A stretch of DNA of 64,000 nucleotides from Thiomicrorhabdus indica (GCF_004293625.1 NZ_CP033040.1:620001-684000), one strand, 5' to 3'; positions 18,884 to 28,949 are shown, counted from the stretch's first letter. Notes: generated by a model not told the origin, from the letters alone. Numbers and translations are program-made.

Positions 18884-19876
18884 TTATTCTTCTTTAGAAG
18901 GTCGACGAACAGATTGGCTGAATGTTTGAATGAATTTAGAAACCGGTTCGTAAGTTGAATCATTGGCCGATTCAAATTTTGAAAGCTTCATGGGCTGCAA
19001 GATTTTCTGACCTTTGCTATGAAGGTGTAAATTTACCAAAATAGTCTGTACTTGTTTAATCAATTTTTCTGGAATTTCTTGTTTGGCGATAAGGCCATTA
19101 TTTGGCAAAGAATCGGTTTGCCAAATTACCTTCAGTTCGCGTTGCAATTCCGGTTTTTGTGAAGAGAGCGCTTCCCATGGCGGTGGCCAAGTGGCTGCGG
19201 CATCCGTAAGTTTGTGATACACATTCATAATAGAGGATTCTTGAGAGCCGACATAATGATTTTCCAGTTGGTCTAATTTGACGCCATTTTCATACAAGAA
19301 GTATTGCGGCAACATTGTAGCGGCTAGCGCTGTAGGTGCTGGGTAACTGATCTTGTGGCCAATTAAGTCTTTTGGGGTCTTAAAAGAGCTGTCTTTTCGC
19401 ACCAGAATAATGCCTCGAAAGCGCTCATCATCCCCCATTTTGGCAAAAACCTTATAACCATGTTTGAGAGACTCAATGGTTTGATAGGGGTTTGGTAGAG
19501 CAAAATCGACGGATCGGTTAACGAGCTTGCGGTCAAAAGAAGGGTAGTCGCGCGATGCTTCAAGGACAAAATGCGCGCCACTAATGTGATGGTTTAAATG
19601 GTCAATGAGTGGCTGAAAGACTTCAAATAGACGCGTTGGGTTATGCAAAGGATGAATGGCGAAGCTGTATTCAGTTTTTTGGATAGCTTTTGGTTCAATA
19701 AAAACGGGGTCATAGTTTTGTTGAGAGTCCTCGTTTTTAGAGCAGCCTGTCATTGCAATGATTGTAACGGTTAGTAGTAAAACGCTGAAGCTTCGCCAAA
19801 ATGCTTGGGGTGAATCTTGAATTTCGAATATCGAAGAGGCTGAATTTACAAGCATTTTATTGATTTTTTTGACCAT
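18884..19876 (-). CDS. PhnD-like periplasmic binding lipoprotein
   Basis: The 330-residue product has a hydrophobic signal ending in a lipobox (MTGC; Cys about residue 45). A phosphate/phosphonate-type binding domain follows, with SFAIHPLHNPTRLFEVFQPL, VDFALPNPYQTIES and DLIGHKISYPAPTALAATMLPQY. PhnD-family proteins bind phosphonates or related anions. There is no ABC transporter nearby. Instead the gene is 3 bp from a membrane GGDEF-EAL protein, so it probably presents a ligand to that sensor rather than to a permease. An internal Met-8 is an alternative start. Confidence 0.85.
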   Translation of the reverse strand: MVKKINKMLVNSASSIFEIQDSPQAFWRSFSVLLLTVTIIAMTGCSKNEDSQQNYDPVFIEPKAIQKTEYSFAIHPLHNPTRLFEVFQPLIDHLNHHISGAHFVLEASRDYPSFDRKLVNRSVDFALPNPYQTIESLKHGYKVFAKMGDDERFRGIILVRKDSSFKTPKDLIGHKISYPAPTALAATMLPQYFLYENGVKLDQLENHYVGSQESSIMNVYHKLTDAAATWPPPWEALSSQKPELQRELKVIWQTDSLPNNGLIAKQEIPEKLIKQVQTILVNLHLHSKGQKILQPMKLSKFESANDSTYEPVSKFIQTFSQSVRRPSKEE

Positions 19877-19896
19877 TAAATTTCTGTTTAATCTTT

Positions 19897-20101
19897 AGGA
19901 AATCTCTGATTGAATCAGGTTAATTTCTCGGCTCTTCGCCGAGTTCTTCGCTTCTGGCTAAGCCCATAGGGCGTGGCTTCAATCCCACTTCTTTGTTGTT
20001 GAAACCCTTGGCCTTAGAATTACTAATGACGGCGTGCCACGCTTAAAATAAGCAGGTTTGAAGTCTCGCAGAATTTCAATCTGATTCAATCAGGGCTTCC
20101 T
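19897..20101. mobile_element. MITE-like element family 1, copy B
   Basis: A 205-bp non-coding element has degenerate terminal repeats (left GGAAATCTCTGATTGAATCA, right complement GGAAGCCCTGATTGAATCA). It shares the CTCGGCTCTTCGCCGAG hairpin and the TTTGTTGTTG interior with copy A, plus an extra block with GGCTAAGCCC. The flanking dinucleotides no longer match, so this is an older copy. It lies between the PhnD-like gene and purE. The remaining 20102-20327 contains the purE promoter and one exact palindrome (20222-20231, within a 16-bp perfect palindrome). Confidence 0.75.
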
Positions 20102-20266
20102 TAGCTGATTATAAATACTCGCACTGGCTTTTCCTTTGTTTTTGCCTAAAAATTTCATGTTAAGTTGTTTTTACGCAATTCTTTTTACGTTGTCATGCTT
20201 GTGAGGATTAAAAGGAAATCTACCGGCCGGTAGAAAGTGTTCTAATGTCAAAGAATTTGCAAGTGT

Positions 20267-20294
20267 TTGAGTTTTTTACAAAAATCATTATAAT
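20267..20294 (+). promoter_or_regulatory. purE promoter
   Basis: TTGAGT at 20267-20272 and a perfect TATAAT at 20289-20294 are separated by 16 bp. They stand 33 bp upstream of the purE ATG. This is a good sigma-70-type promoter. No PurR operator was identified by eye. Confidence 0.7.
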
Positions 20295-20327
20295 TTGCGC
20301 CTTTTTTCATTTCAGGGAATATTGAAA

Positions 20328-20828
20328 ATGGACAGTAAACAGCCTTTAGTTGGAGTCATTATGGGGTCGAAAAGCGATTGGCCGACCATGATTCATGCGG
20401 TTGATATGTTGGAACAGTTTGGTGTGCCGCACGAAGTCAAGGTTGTTTCTGCCCATCGCACGCCTGATTTAATGTTCGAATATGCACAGACGGCGCAAGA
20501 GCGTGGTCTGCAAGTGATTATCGCTGGAGCAGGCGGTGCTGCACATTTGCCAGGAATGGTTGCGGCTAAAACGGTTGTGCCTGTTTTAGGGGTTCCGATT
20601 AAGTCTCGCGCATTGAACGGCAATGATTCATTACTTTCTATCGTACAGATGCCAGGTGGTATTCCGGTTGGAACGCTTGCGATTGGTGATGCTGGTGCAA
20701 AGAACGCTGGGATTCTAGCCGCTCAGATTGTGGGCAATCATATGCCAGAAATTCAACAAGCGGTCATAGAATTCCGTCAGCAACAGACGCATTCGGTTTT
20801 GGAAAACCCGGATCCACGCGCGGATTAA
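20328..20828 (+). CDS. purE: N5-carboxyaminoimidazole ribonucleotide mutase
   Basis: PurE converts N5-CAIR to CAIR in purine synthesis. The 166-residue class I enzyme shows [24 protein letters not shown] and [17 protein letters not shown] near the active site. An upstream in-frame ATG at 20295 would add 11 residues, but it falls directly on the -10 box end; AGGGAA before 20328 fits the family start. purK follows after a terminator-like hairpin. Confidence 0.97.
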   Translation: MDSKQPLVGVIMGSKSDWPTMIHAVDMLEQFGVPHEVKVVSAHRTPDLMFEYAQTAQERGLQVIIAGAGGAAHLPGMVAAKTVVPVLGVPIKSRALNGNDSLLSIVQMPGGIPVGTLAIGDAGAKNAGILAAQIVGNHMPEIQQAVIEFRQQQTHSVLENPDPRAD

Positions 20829-20854
20829 TCAATCTAAAAACTCTGTAATCTGAC

Positions 20855-20905
20855 AAAACCGTAGTGGTTGGCATTTGATAGAATGCGCACTACGGTTTTT
20901 TATTT
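20855..20905 (+). terminator. Terminator-like hairpin between purE and purK
   Basis: AAAACCGTAGTG (20855-20866) pairs with CACTACGGTTTT (20888-20899), and the T-run continues to about 20905. The loop holds a further small pairing (GCATT/AATGC). The stem is 12 bp and looks intrinsic. It ends 11 bp before the purK ATG, so it either limits read-through from purE or attenuates purK. Confidence 0.75.
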
Positions 20906-20915
20906 GGAGAAAACA

Positions 20916-22022
20916 ATGACTCCCATTTCTAAGAAAGTTGGTGTACTCGGTGCAGGTCAGCTTGGTCGCATGTTAGCTTTAGCAGGTTATCCACTGGGAC
21001 AAAAATTCGGTTTTTACGGTATGAGCGATGATGAGCCATCGGCATTATTGGGGCAAATGCATCTTCACAATGATGATGCTGACACTCTGCAGGAATTAGT
21101 AAAGTTTGCAGATGTCATGACCTATGAAAGTGAAAATACAGATTTAGAGCTTATTGAAGAAATCTCCAGAACGACCCCTGTTTATCCGTCTGCGAGATCT
21201 TTAAAAGTATGTCAGCATCGCGGTTTGGAAAAAGAGACATTTAAGCGTTTGGGTATTCCTTGCGCACCTTTTGAGATTGTGACGTCTTTGGAAGAGTTAC
21301 AGGCGGCGGTCGATATTCTAGGTGTACCGAGTGTCTTGAAAACCACCACAGAAGGTTATGATGGCAAAGGTCAATTTATTCTGAAAGATGAGGATGACAT
21401 TGAGGAGGCCTGGAAAACACTTGGTGACCGAGAGTTGATTCTGGAACGCTTTGTCGATTTTCATCGTGAACTGTCAATTATCGCTGTACGTAATGCGAAC
21501 AATGAACATGTGTTTTATCCATTGGTTCAAAATGTTCATCATAAAGGGATTCTGCGTTATACCATCGCACCTGCTCAAGAAATCCCAGAGATGGTTCAAA
21601 AAGCAGCCGAGACTTTTATGCAAGTCTTGTTAGATGAGTTAGATCATGTTGGCGTTTTGACATTGGAGCTTTTTGAAACTGATTCTGGGTTGATGGCAAA
21701 TGAAATGGCACCGCGAGTTCATAACTCCGGTCACTGGACCATCGAAGGTGCACAAACCAGTCAGTTTGAAAATCATGTGCGTGCGATTTGTGGTTTGCCT
21801 TTGGGATCGACAGAGCCGAGACAGCCGATTGCTGCTATGGTGAATATTATTGGTGAAACTGGGCCGGTAGAAAAAGTTCTTAAAAAATCCAACGCATTTT
21901 TACACTTGTACGATAAAAGTCAGAGAGCAGGTCGTAAGTTAGGCCACTTTACATTGTTGAGTGATTCGCAAGATGCGCTGTTTAAAGACATCAAAGACTT
22001 AAACGATTTTTTGCCAATTTAG
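20916..22022 (+). CDS. purK: N5-carboxyaminoimidazole ribonucleotide synthase
   Basis: PurK uses ATP and bicarbonate to carboxylate AIR, making the substrate of PurE. The 368-residue ATP-grasp protein starts with GVLGAGQLGRMLALAGYPLG. It has LKTTTEGYDGKGQF for ATP binding and NEMAPRVHNSGHWTIEGA at the active site. The start at 20916 follows a GGAGA ribosome site; a longer reading from 20868 would begin inside the terminator hairpin and adds nothing conserved. Confidence 0.97.
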   Translation: MTPISKKVGVLGAGQLGRMLALAGYPLGQKFGFYGMSDDEPSALLGQMHLHNDDADTLQELVKFADVMTYESENTDLELIEEISRTTPVYPSARSLKVCQHRGLEKETFKRLGIPCAPFEIVTSLEELQAAVDILGVPSVLKTTTEGYDGKGQFILKDEDDIEEAWKTLGDRELILERFVDFHRELSIIAVRNANNEHVFYPLVQNVHHKGILRYTIAPAQEIPEMVQKAAETFMQVLLDELDHVGVLTLELFETDSGLMANEMAPRVHNSGHWTIEGAQTSQFENHVRAICGLPLGSTEPRQPIAAMVNIIGETGPVEKVLKKSNAFLHLYDKSQRAGRKLGHFTLLSDSQDALFKDIKDLNDFLPI

Positions 22023-22292
22023 AACTTTAGTATGAGAACTAAAAGTATTCGTTTCTAAGTTTTAATCTATTCTTTGAGGTGTGTTTTTTCGGGTTTTCTG
22101 AAGTTTTTAAGCTATCTTTTAAAATGAAATCAACTGGTTATCGCTTGTTTTTTAAAGTGTTTTGACGGTTGATAGTACTGTGCTAGTGTTTCAACATGTT
22201 AGGTAACACCGATTGGTTTCCACCTTATTTTCCATAAGCCCCATGATGTTTTTTGAAAACGTCTTACATTAGATTTTGAATACAATATATAG

Positions 22293-25208
22293 ATGAACCA
22301 AACATTTTTATCAGACGCTTCCGATTGGACAATGCTTTTTGAACGCCTTCCTCTTCCGGCCTTGATTCTTAGTTTTGAACAGTGCGTGCAAAAGCTCACT
22401 GTTCGAATGTCGAACAGTGCCTTTAAAAAAGAGTTGGGTTATTGTGCAGAGGCGAGTGCAAGTTGGGAAAAGCTTTTAAAGCAAGCATTTCCAGAGCAGC
22501 ACTATCGACAATGGGCTCAAAAAGTTCTTCAGTCCGAATTGTTTGACATCCATCAAACCCGTATCACTTCAAATCAAGTTTTGTCATTAAGATTAATCTG
22601 TGCTGATGGGTCTGAACAATGGTTCCAGTTTTCAGCGGCCTCTTTTGACTGCAAGTGGCCGAATGCATTTCTGTGTGTGCTCACCCCCATCAAAGCAGCA
22701 GATGAAGTTGTTCAAAGCTTAGTCGAAAAAAATGCTCAGTTGGTAAAGCAACAAAGTGAGCTTCAATATAGTGAAACTCAATTGCGCCAAGCTCAGGAAA
22801 TCGCCAATATTGGAAGTTGGGAGTTGGATTTGCAATCAGAGCAAATTCAGTGGTCTGAGCAGATGTATAAAATCTACCGTGAAGACCCAGATAGTTTTCA
22901 ACCCAATCTAGAGTCTTTTTGGGAAAAAACACCGGCCGAAGAAAAATTAAAGCTGCAAAACCTGTTTCAACAAATGTTGGTAGACGGTCAACAAAAACGA
23001 GTGATGACTAAGCATTTACGAAGTGATGGTTCAACAGCGGTGATTGATATTGTTGGTAAGCCGCTTCTTGATGAATTGGGAAAACCACTCAAAGTTGTCG
23101 GTGCGACAATGGATGTGACGCACTTGATTGAATTGCAAAAGCAAAATGAAGAGCTTGCTCATATTGTTCAGGTGGCAAGGCAAGAAATCTATGTTGTAGA
23201 TAATCAAAGTAACAAGATACTTTACGCTAACAGCAAGGCACAAGAACAACTTGGTTTGTCAGAATCAACACTTTGTTCGATGCGTATTTCACAAATTAAT
23301 CTGGATTTAACTCCCAAAACTCTTCAGTCATTAAAATCTGAAATCAGAGATAAGCATAAGGCAGTTCTTATTTCGACGCATCAAAAAGCCGATGGTTCAA
23401 CCTATCGAGTGAAAGCAATCTTTCAGTTTATTCAATATCAAGGCCAGCAAGCACTGGTTATATTTAGTTCAGATTTTACCGCAATCGAGAAGGCGCAAAA
23501 GGCTCAGTTACAACGCTACCGACTATTGGAAAATATTCTGGAGCATGTGCCGGTCCGTATTTTTTGGAAAGATAAAGATGGCCGATATCAAGGAGGGAAC
23601 CAGTTACTGCTTGAGGATGCTGGTCTTAGTTGTGTTGAGGAGTTAATTGGTAAAACTGATTTTGATCTTTCTTGGGGGCGCGAAGATGCTAAGAAATATC
23701 GAGAGATTGATTTAGAGGTGATGAAGACTGGCCGGCCCAATCTTCAGTTTGAAGACTATGTCCGTGCAAAGGATGGTTTGCAAAGCATTTTATCTTTGTC
23801 TACTGTTCCTTTGTATGGTGAGCAAGGCGAGGTTATTGGTGTTTTAGGATCTTATGATGATATTACCGAATGGCGTGATATGGAGCATAAGATTTTACAA
23901 CAACAAGAGAGTTTGTTTCATCAGGCTAATCACGATTCATTAACGCAGCTTCCCAATCGCAACCTTTTAGAAGATCGGCTTGAGCATGCGCTTGATAAAG
24001 CCCAGAGTAATGATTCTTGTTTTGGTCTATTTCTAATCGATTTAGATCAGTTTAAGAAAGTCAATGATTCCTATGGCCATGATTTTGGTGATGAGATTCT
24101 TAAGCAATTTGCATTGCGTTTGAAACGCATCTTGCAGCCTGAGGACACTTTAACTCGTTTCGGTGGCGATGAGTTTGCGATTTTGTTGGAATCGATGAAT
24201 TCTGAAAATGATGCGACTGTGTTCTCGCAAGCTTTGCTGGATGCGGCAAAAGAGCCATTTAAAGTTAAAGGGTCGACTTTTTATTTGACTTCAAGTGTGG
24301 GGGTTAGCCTTTATCCAAAAGATGCTCAAAATAAACTTAACTTACTTAAGTGTGCTGATGCTGCGGTCTATCGCGCCAAGGATGAAGGACGAGATAACTT
24401 CCAATTCTATACAAATGATTTGACTCTTAAGGCTTTTGAGCACCTAGCAATGCAAACCAATTTACGTCATGCATTAATTAACAACGAGTTGGAAGTGTAT
24501 TTCCAACCACAGGTGAATGCTCAAGAAAATCGTTTGATTGGTATGGAAGCCTTGGTTCGTTGGAATCACCCTCAAATGGGGGTTATTGGTCCGAATCGAT
24601 TTATTCCGATTGCTGAAGAAAACGGAATGATCATTGAGTTGGACCGTCTTACGATGCGTAATGCCATACAGCAGTGGGTGAAGTGGTATAAGCAAGATTT
24701 TACTCCGGGTATTCTGTCTCTGAATTTGGCGGTAAAAAATATTCAGCAGCCGGATTTTGTTGAGTTTGTGAATGAGACGCTTCAAGAGATGGACTGTCGA
24801 CCATCTTGGGTTGAGTTAGAAGTGACCGAAAGCGACATTATGAAAGACTTGGATTTAATGCAGAAGCGGCTGAATGAAATTAAGTCTTTGGGTGTGAAGG
24901 TTTCGATTGATGATTTTGGTACAGGTCACTCTTCTCTTGCCTACTTAAAAAGGCTTCCAGTGTCCAAGTTGAAAATCGATCAGTCCTTTATTCGAGACTT
25001 GCCAGATGACGAAGAAGATTCTGTGATTACTAAAACAGTTATTGCGATGGCAAAAAGTTTGGGATTAGAAGTCATTGCTGAGGGTGTTGAAACGCCTGAG
25101 CAGCGTGATTTTCTAGTTTTCCATGGTTGTAACCTTATTCAGGGGTACCTTTATAGCCGTCCGAAGGCAGCTGACGAGATTGAACAGTGGGTGCGTGAAA
25201 GTTTCTAA
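22293..25208 (+). CDS. Multi-PAS GGDEF-EAL c-di-GMP protein
   Basis: The 971-residue protein has no membrane segment, so it is cytoplasmic. About four PAS-like regions lie in the first 540 residues; clear ones contain IGSWELDLQSEQIQWSEQMY, EIYVVDNQSNKILYANSKAQ and RIFWKDKDGRYQGGN. A GGDEF domain follows (about 550-710; RFGGDEF), then EAL (about 720-970; MEALVRWNHP, NLAVKN, EVTESD, DDFGTGHSS, KIDQSF, AEGVET, QGYLYSRP). Both catalytic motifs are complete, so either synthesis or hydrolysis of c-di-GMP is possible. It stands alone. Confidence 0.92.
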   Translation: MNQTFLSDASDWTMLFERLPLPALILSFEQCVQKLTVRMSNSAFKKELGYCAEASASWEKLLKQAFPEQHYRQWAQKVLQSELFDIHQTRITSNQVLSLRLICADGSEQWFQFSAASFDCKWPNAFLCVLTPIKAADEVVQSLVEKNAQLVKQQSELQYSETQLRQAQEIANIGSWELDLQSEQIQWSEQMYKIYREDPDSFQPNLESFWEKTPAEEKLKLQNLFQQMLVDGQQKRVMTKHLRSDGSTAVIDIVGKPLLDELGKPLKVVGATMDVTHLIELQKQNEELAHIVQVARQEIYVVDNQSNKILYANSKAQEQLGLSESTLCSMRISQINLDLTPKTLQSLKSEIRDKHKAVLISTHQKADGSTYRVKAIFQFIQYQGQQALVIFSSDFTAIEKAQKAQLQRYRLLENILEHVPVRIFWKDKDGRYQGGNQLLLEDAGLSCVEELIGKTDFDLSWGREDAKKYREIDLEVMKTGRPNLQFEDYVRAKDGLQSILSLSTVPLYGEQGEVIGVLGSYDDITEWRDMEHKILQQQESLFHQANHDSLTQLPNRNLLEDRLEHALDKAQSNDSCFGLFLIDLDQFKKVNDSYGHDFGDEILKQFALRLKRILQPEDTLTRFGGDEFAILLESMNSENDATVFSQALLDAAKEPFKVKGSTFYLTSSVGVSLYPKDAQNKLNLLKCADAAVYRAKDEGRDNFQFYTNDLTLKAFEHLAMQTNLRHALINNELEVYFQPQVNAQENRLIGMEALVRWNHPQMGVIGPNRFIPIAEENGMIIELDRLTMRNAIQQWVKWYKQDFTPGILSLNLAVKNIQQPDFVEFVNETLQEMDCRPSWVELEVTESDIMKDLDLMQKRLNEIKSLGVKVSIDDFGTGHSSLAYLKRLPVSKLKIDQSFIRDLPDDEEDSVITKTVIAMAKSLGLEVIAEGVETPEQRDFLVFHGCNLIQGYLYSRPKAADEIEQWVRESF

Positions 25209-25242
25209 CGTTTTAAGTTTCCAAGCTCTTTAAGCCCTTTTC

Positions 25243-26859
25243 CTAAGGAATTTCCAGCAGCTTTGAATAGTACTTGGGTATTTTTGACGGTATGACGGCT
25301 GTCAGGCCTTCAATTTTCGCAATATTATCGGCTGCGATAGCATGTAAGTTCACGCCAAGACAAGCCGCATCAAATAAGTCCATTCCTTGGGCGAGTAGGC
25401 TGGTAATGGTTCCTGTTAAGACGTCTCCCATCCCTCCTTTTGCCATGCCAGGGTTGCCGTATCGGCATAATTCCATTTGTTGGCCATCATAAATGAGCGT
25501 GCCATTGCCTTTTAAGACAATTACTCCGCCAAATTTCCGCTGTAGCTTTTTGATGGCTGTTAAACGATCTCTTTGGATTTCGAGAGTGCTGCAATTCAGC
25601 AAACGAGCGGCTTCTGCTGGGTGAGGGGTTAATATCCATTGAGACTGTTGATAGTGTTCAGTCACCATTGTGCCGTTATGATTGGTTGTTTTTGCAAGCA
25701 GGTTTAAAGCATCTGCATCCACAACGGATACCGGCCGGTTAAGTGTCGATAAAAATGCCTGCCACAGCTTTTCTGCCCATTTATCTTGGCCAAGACCTGG
25801 ACCAATTCCAATTGCGGAGCTTTGCGTAAATAGGTTCTTCCAATTTTTATGACTGAAGCACATTATTTCAGGATGCAAGCTGCTAAGTGAGGCATGGTGA
25901 GATTTTCGAGTGATTACCTTGGTCAAACCACAACCTGTATGCAAAGCGGCCGAGGCTGAAAGTTGCAAAGCACCAGTCATTGAGTGATTGCCACCAATGA
26001 GTAAGCTTGTTCCAGTGTTACCTTTATGAAAGGTTTTTAATTGTTTCGGCTTTTTGGCAAGCCAAAATGCTAAGTTGTGGCTGTGTGCGATAGGGGTTAC
26101 GGAATTTAGTGCTTGCGGAGCCTCTAAGGAGATGTTTAGGTCATTAAAGAGAATCTCTCCACATGTATCAGGGCCTTTGGCAGTGTAAAACCCAAATTTG
26201 TGTGTCAGAAAGGAAATTGTCATGTCTGCATTCAGCGCTGAGCCTAGAATCGTGCCTGTTGCGATATTTAGTCCACTAGGTGTATCCAATGCGATTTTAA
26301 ACAGATTAGAATTCGTTTGATTCAAATGATGGAATATTTCTGCTAATTCACCATCAATTGAACGACTGAGTCCTGTGCCGAATAATGCATCAATGAGTAA
26401 TAATTGTTTTGAGGATTTGTTACCGGCCGGTAAATAGTTGAGTGTTTCATTTGATGGTAAGAGAGCGTTTTGCAGTTTGGCTATGAAGAGATTAATGCAG
26501 AGTTTGAAGGTAGGCACTTTGAGTGCGTTTAATTCGGCATGAGCTTTTTGTGCATCGTTTTGTAAGTTGCAGGTTTCACCTAATGTCCAAACTCGCACAT
26601 TTTTTCCTGCAAGCTTGGCATATTGAGCAAGCATAAAACCATCGCCACCATTATTTCCTGGGCCGCATAAAATCCAAACCTCATCAACCTCAAAGGGAAG
26701 GTTTTGAATCGTTTGCCATGCGAACCAAGCCGCGCGTTTCATTAATAAAAAACTTGGAATTTTACCTTGCTGAATGGCGAATTGATCAATGGCCTGACTT
26801 TGCTGTGCATCAAACAGAGGTAAGTTTTCGGTGGTGTCTAAAGCTGAAGACTCTAGCAT
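25243..26859 (-). CDS. nnr: Bifunctional NAD(P)HX epimerase/dehydratase
   Basis: The protein repairs hydrated NADH and NADPH. The N-terminal epimerase half (about residues 1-215) has WILCGPGNNGGDGFMLAQYA and LLIDALFGTGLSR. The C-terminal ADP-dependent dehydratase half (about 225-538) has GIGPGLGQD, VVDADALNLLA, LTPHPAEAARLL and NPGMAKGGMGDVLTG. I chose the ATG at 26859, which follows GGAG by 8 bases, over one 18 bp upstream. Two palindrome copies (25730, 26422) fall in it, encoding Asn-Arg-Pro-Val and Leu-Pro-Ala-Gly. Confidence 0.95.
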   Translation of the reverse strand: MLESSALDTTENLPLFDAQQSQAIDQFAIQQGKIPSFLLMKRAAWFAWQTIQNLPFEVDEVWILCGPGNNGGDGFMLAQYAKLAGKNVRVWTLGETCNLQNDAQKAHAELNALKVPTFKLCINLFIAKLQNALLPSNETLNYLPAGNKSSKQLLLIDALFGTGLSRSIDGELAEIFHHLNQTNSNLFKIALDTPSGLNIATGTILGSALNADMTISFLTHKFGFYTAKGPDTCGEILFNDLNISLEAPQALNSVTPIAHSHNLAFWLAKKPKQLKTFHKGNTGTSLLIGGNHSMTGALQLSASAALHTGCGLTKVITRKSHHASLSSLHPEIMCFSHKNWKNLFTQSSAIGIGPGLGQDKWAEKLWQAFLSTLNRPVSVVDADALNLLAKTTNHNGTMVTEHYQQSQWILTPHPAEAARLLNCSTLEIQRDRLTAIKKLQRKFGGVIVLKGNGTLIYDGQQMELCRYGNPGMAKGGMGDVLTGTITSLLAQGMDLFDAACLGVNLHAIAADNIAKIEGLTAVIPSKIPKYYSKLLEIP

Positions 26860-26922
26860 AACAATGACTCCAATCATTGGGTGTTGAAGGTTATTGTATG
26901 TTGCTAAACAGTGAAGAGGAAA

Positions 26923-27732
26923 TTAAATGAACAGATAAATCAACAGAATACCGAGTGCAAAACGATACCAGACAAATGGTTGCATACCGATACGATTAAT
27001 CCATTTTAAGAATAGTGCTATGACAATGTACGCACTTACAAAAGACAACAGAAAACCGGCCAGCATTGCTTCCCACTGAACTGGAGAGGTGCTTTCTAGT
27101 AAATCTTTGGTTTTTAGCACGCCGGCTCCCAGAATAATAGGGATAGACAGTAGGAAAGAAAACTTGGCAGCGGCTGAACGTGTGAGACCTAGCATGAGTG
27201 CCGCAGTGATTGTAATTCCTGAACGAGACGTTCCAGGGATAAGAGAGAGGGCTTGCGCTAAGCCAATAATCATAATGTCTCTAAAACTAAGGCTGTATTC
27301 ATCCCTTACTTGTTTGCCTGTGAAATCCGACCACCAAAGCAGTGCCCCAAAGCCAATGGTGGTTGCAGCAATTATTAATGGGTTACGGAGGCTCTCTTCA
27401 AGGCCATTGTTTATCACAAGACCAAATGCGATAGCAGGGATGGAAGCAAATATAATCCACCAAGCTAAACGGCTGTTTGATGTAGGTTGACGGGTAACTA
27501 GAGAAGCTACCCAGTCATGACTCATTAGCCAAACATCTTGTCGGAAATAAAGAATCACCGCAAGTAAGGTCCCCACATGGACTGCTACATCAAACGCGAG
27601 TCCTTGATCTGGCCAGCCAAATAGGTGTGGGGCTAAAACCAAATGACCAGAGCTGGAGATGGGTAAGAACTCTGTGATTCCTTGAATCAGAGCAAGAACA
27701 GTGATTTGTAGCCAATCTAACATAGAATCCAT
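26923..27732 (-). CDS. uppP: Undecaprenyl-diphosphatase
   Basis: UppP (BacA) dephosphorylates undecaprenyl diphosphate to recycle the cell-wall lipid carrier in the inner membrane. The 269-residue polytopic protein carries GITEFLPISSSGHL near residues 19-32 and PGTSRSGITITAALMLG near 165-180, the two active-site motifs. About seven or eight hydrophobic helices are visible. Met-4 is an alternative start. It lies between midA and nnr on the same strand. Confidence 0.96.
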   Translation of the reverse strand: MDSMLDWLQITVLALIQGITEFLPISSSGHLVLAPHLFGWPDQGLAFDVAVHVGTLLAVILYFRQDVWLMSHDWVASLVTRQPTSNSRLAWWIIFASIPAIAFGLVINNGLEESLRNPLIIAATTIGFGALLWWSDFTGKQVRDEYSLSFRDIMIIGLAQALSLIPGTSRSGITITAALMLGLTRSAAAKFSFLLSIPIILGAGVLKTKDLLESTSPVQWEAMLAGFLLSFVSAYIVIALFLKWINRIGMQPFVWYRFALGILLIYLFI

Positions 27733-27761
27733 GAGTCTTTATCTTTTGGGAAATTGTATTG

Positions 27762-28949
27762 CTAAAGTTGATGTCTTAAATCTCTTACCTGAAAGCCGCT
27801 GAGTAATTGTTCATGATTTTTGCTCAAGGCAATCGCTTTAAAGCTTTCGCCCATTTCATCCGGCATGGTTAAGGTTTTTATTTGTTGGGCAATTTTGATT
27901 TGAGTACTTATGTCAGCGTTTGAGTCAACCGACATTTCCATTAAGCCCGTGCCCATTAAAAAGTTTGCTTGGGTGGTATAACCGGCAATTTTAAACCCTT
28001 CATCAAATGCGCTTTCCGCCACCGCCGTAAAATCAACATGAGCGGTAATATCTTGCAAACCGGGATAAAAAAATGGATTTTGGTGTGCTCTATGTTGGTA
28101 GTGGCAGCGCAAAGTTCCCATGACACGAGCCGGTTGATAAAACTCTTCTCGCGTGTAGCCATAGTCAATTAAAATAACAATACCTTCATTCAAGATTTGA
28201 TAAAGGGATTTAAGCCAAGGACGAATATTTAGGTTGATTTCCGTCTCGTATCCCAGATCTGAAACTTTGCCAATGTGTTTGATGAGTTGATTCGCAAATT
28301 TTTGCAGGGTTGAGCTGGTAATGTTTTGGTAATCCCATTCGAATTGTTGCGTTGATTCATTAAAACTGACAAACCCTTGTAATGCCCGGTCTGGTTCAAT
28401 TCGAAGTCTCTCAACTGGCATGGCATCTAAAACCTCATTAGCAAGAATGACAGCATTAATGGGGGTAGATGGAAGTTTCTCGAGCCAATGTACCCGAGCA
28501 AAAATTTCTTCGGGTAGGTTTTCTTTTAAACGTTGTTGTTGGCGCACTTGCAGATCTGCGCTGATTTCAATAATGTAGTAGCGTTCCGGTAATTGCTCAG
28601 TGGCAGCTAATTCGAGCATGATTCCTTCTGCCATGGCTCCACTACCTGCGCCAAATTCAATTATGCTTGCATTGTCGAGTGTTCTTAAAACCTGAGCTGC
28701 TTGGCGAGCCAGACAACGAGAGAAAATTGGTGAAATTTCCGGTGCTGTCACAAAATCTCCCAACCGCCCAAATTTTGGCAAGCCTGCACTGTAATAACCT
28801 TGATTGGGGGAGTAGAGTGCCATCTCCATATATTTAGAAAAAGGCAGAGACTTGTGTCGTTTTAAGTAAGTGTGAATTTTTTGAGTCAGTCGTTGACTGA
28901 AAATTTTGGCATCTTCGGGCGGTTCGGGAAGTTTTTTGTGTTGAGGCAT
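27762..28949 (-). CDS. MidA-family SAM-dependent methyltransferase
   Basis: The 395-residue product belongs to the MidA/NDUFAF7 family (DUF185). It shows LPFSKYMEMALYSPNQGYYSAG near the start, the SAM-binding IIEFGAGSGAMAEGI near residue 100, ANEVLDAMPVERLR and LIDYGYTREEFYQPAR. The mitochondrial relative methylates a complex I subunit; the bacterial substrate is not established. It precedes uppP by 29 bp on the same strand. Confidence 0.88.
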   Translation of the reverse strand: MPQHKKLPEPPEDAKIFSQRLTQKIHTYLKRHKSLPFSKYMEMALYSPNQGYYSAGLPKFGRLGDFVTAPEISPIFSRCLARQAAQVLRTLDNASIIEFGAGSGAMAEGIMLELAATEQLPERYYIIEISADLQVRQQQRLKENLPEEIFARVHWLEKLPSTPINAVILANEVLDAMPVERLRIEPDRALQGFVSFNESTQQFEWDYQNITSSTLQKFANQLIKHIGKVSDLGYETEINLNIRPWLKSLYQILNEGIVILIDYGYTREEFYQPARVMGTLRCHYQHRAHQNPFFYPGLQDITAHVDFTAVAESAFDEGFKIAGYTTQANFLMGTGLMEMSVDSNADISTQIKIAQQIKTLTMPDEMGESFKAIALSKNHEQLLSGFQVRDLRHQL

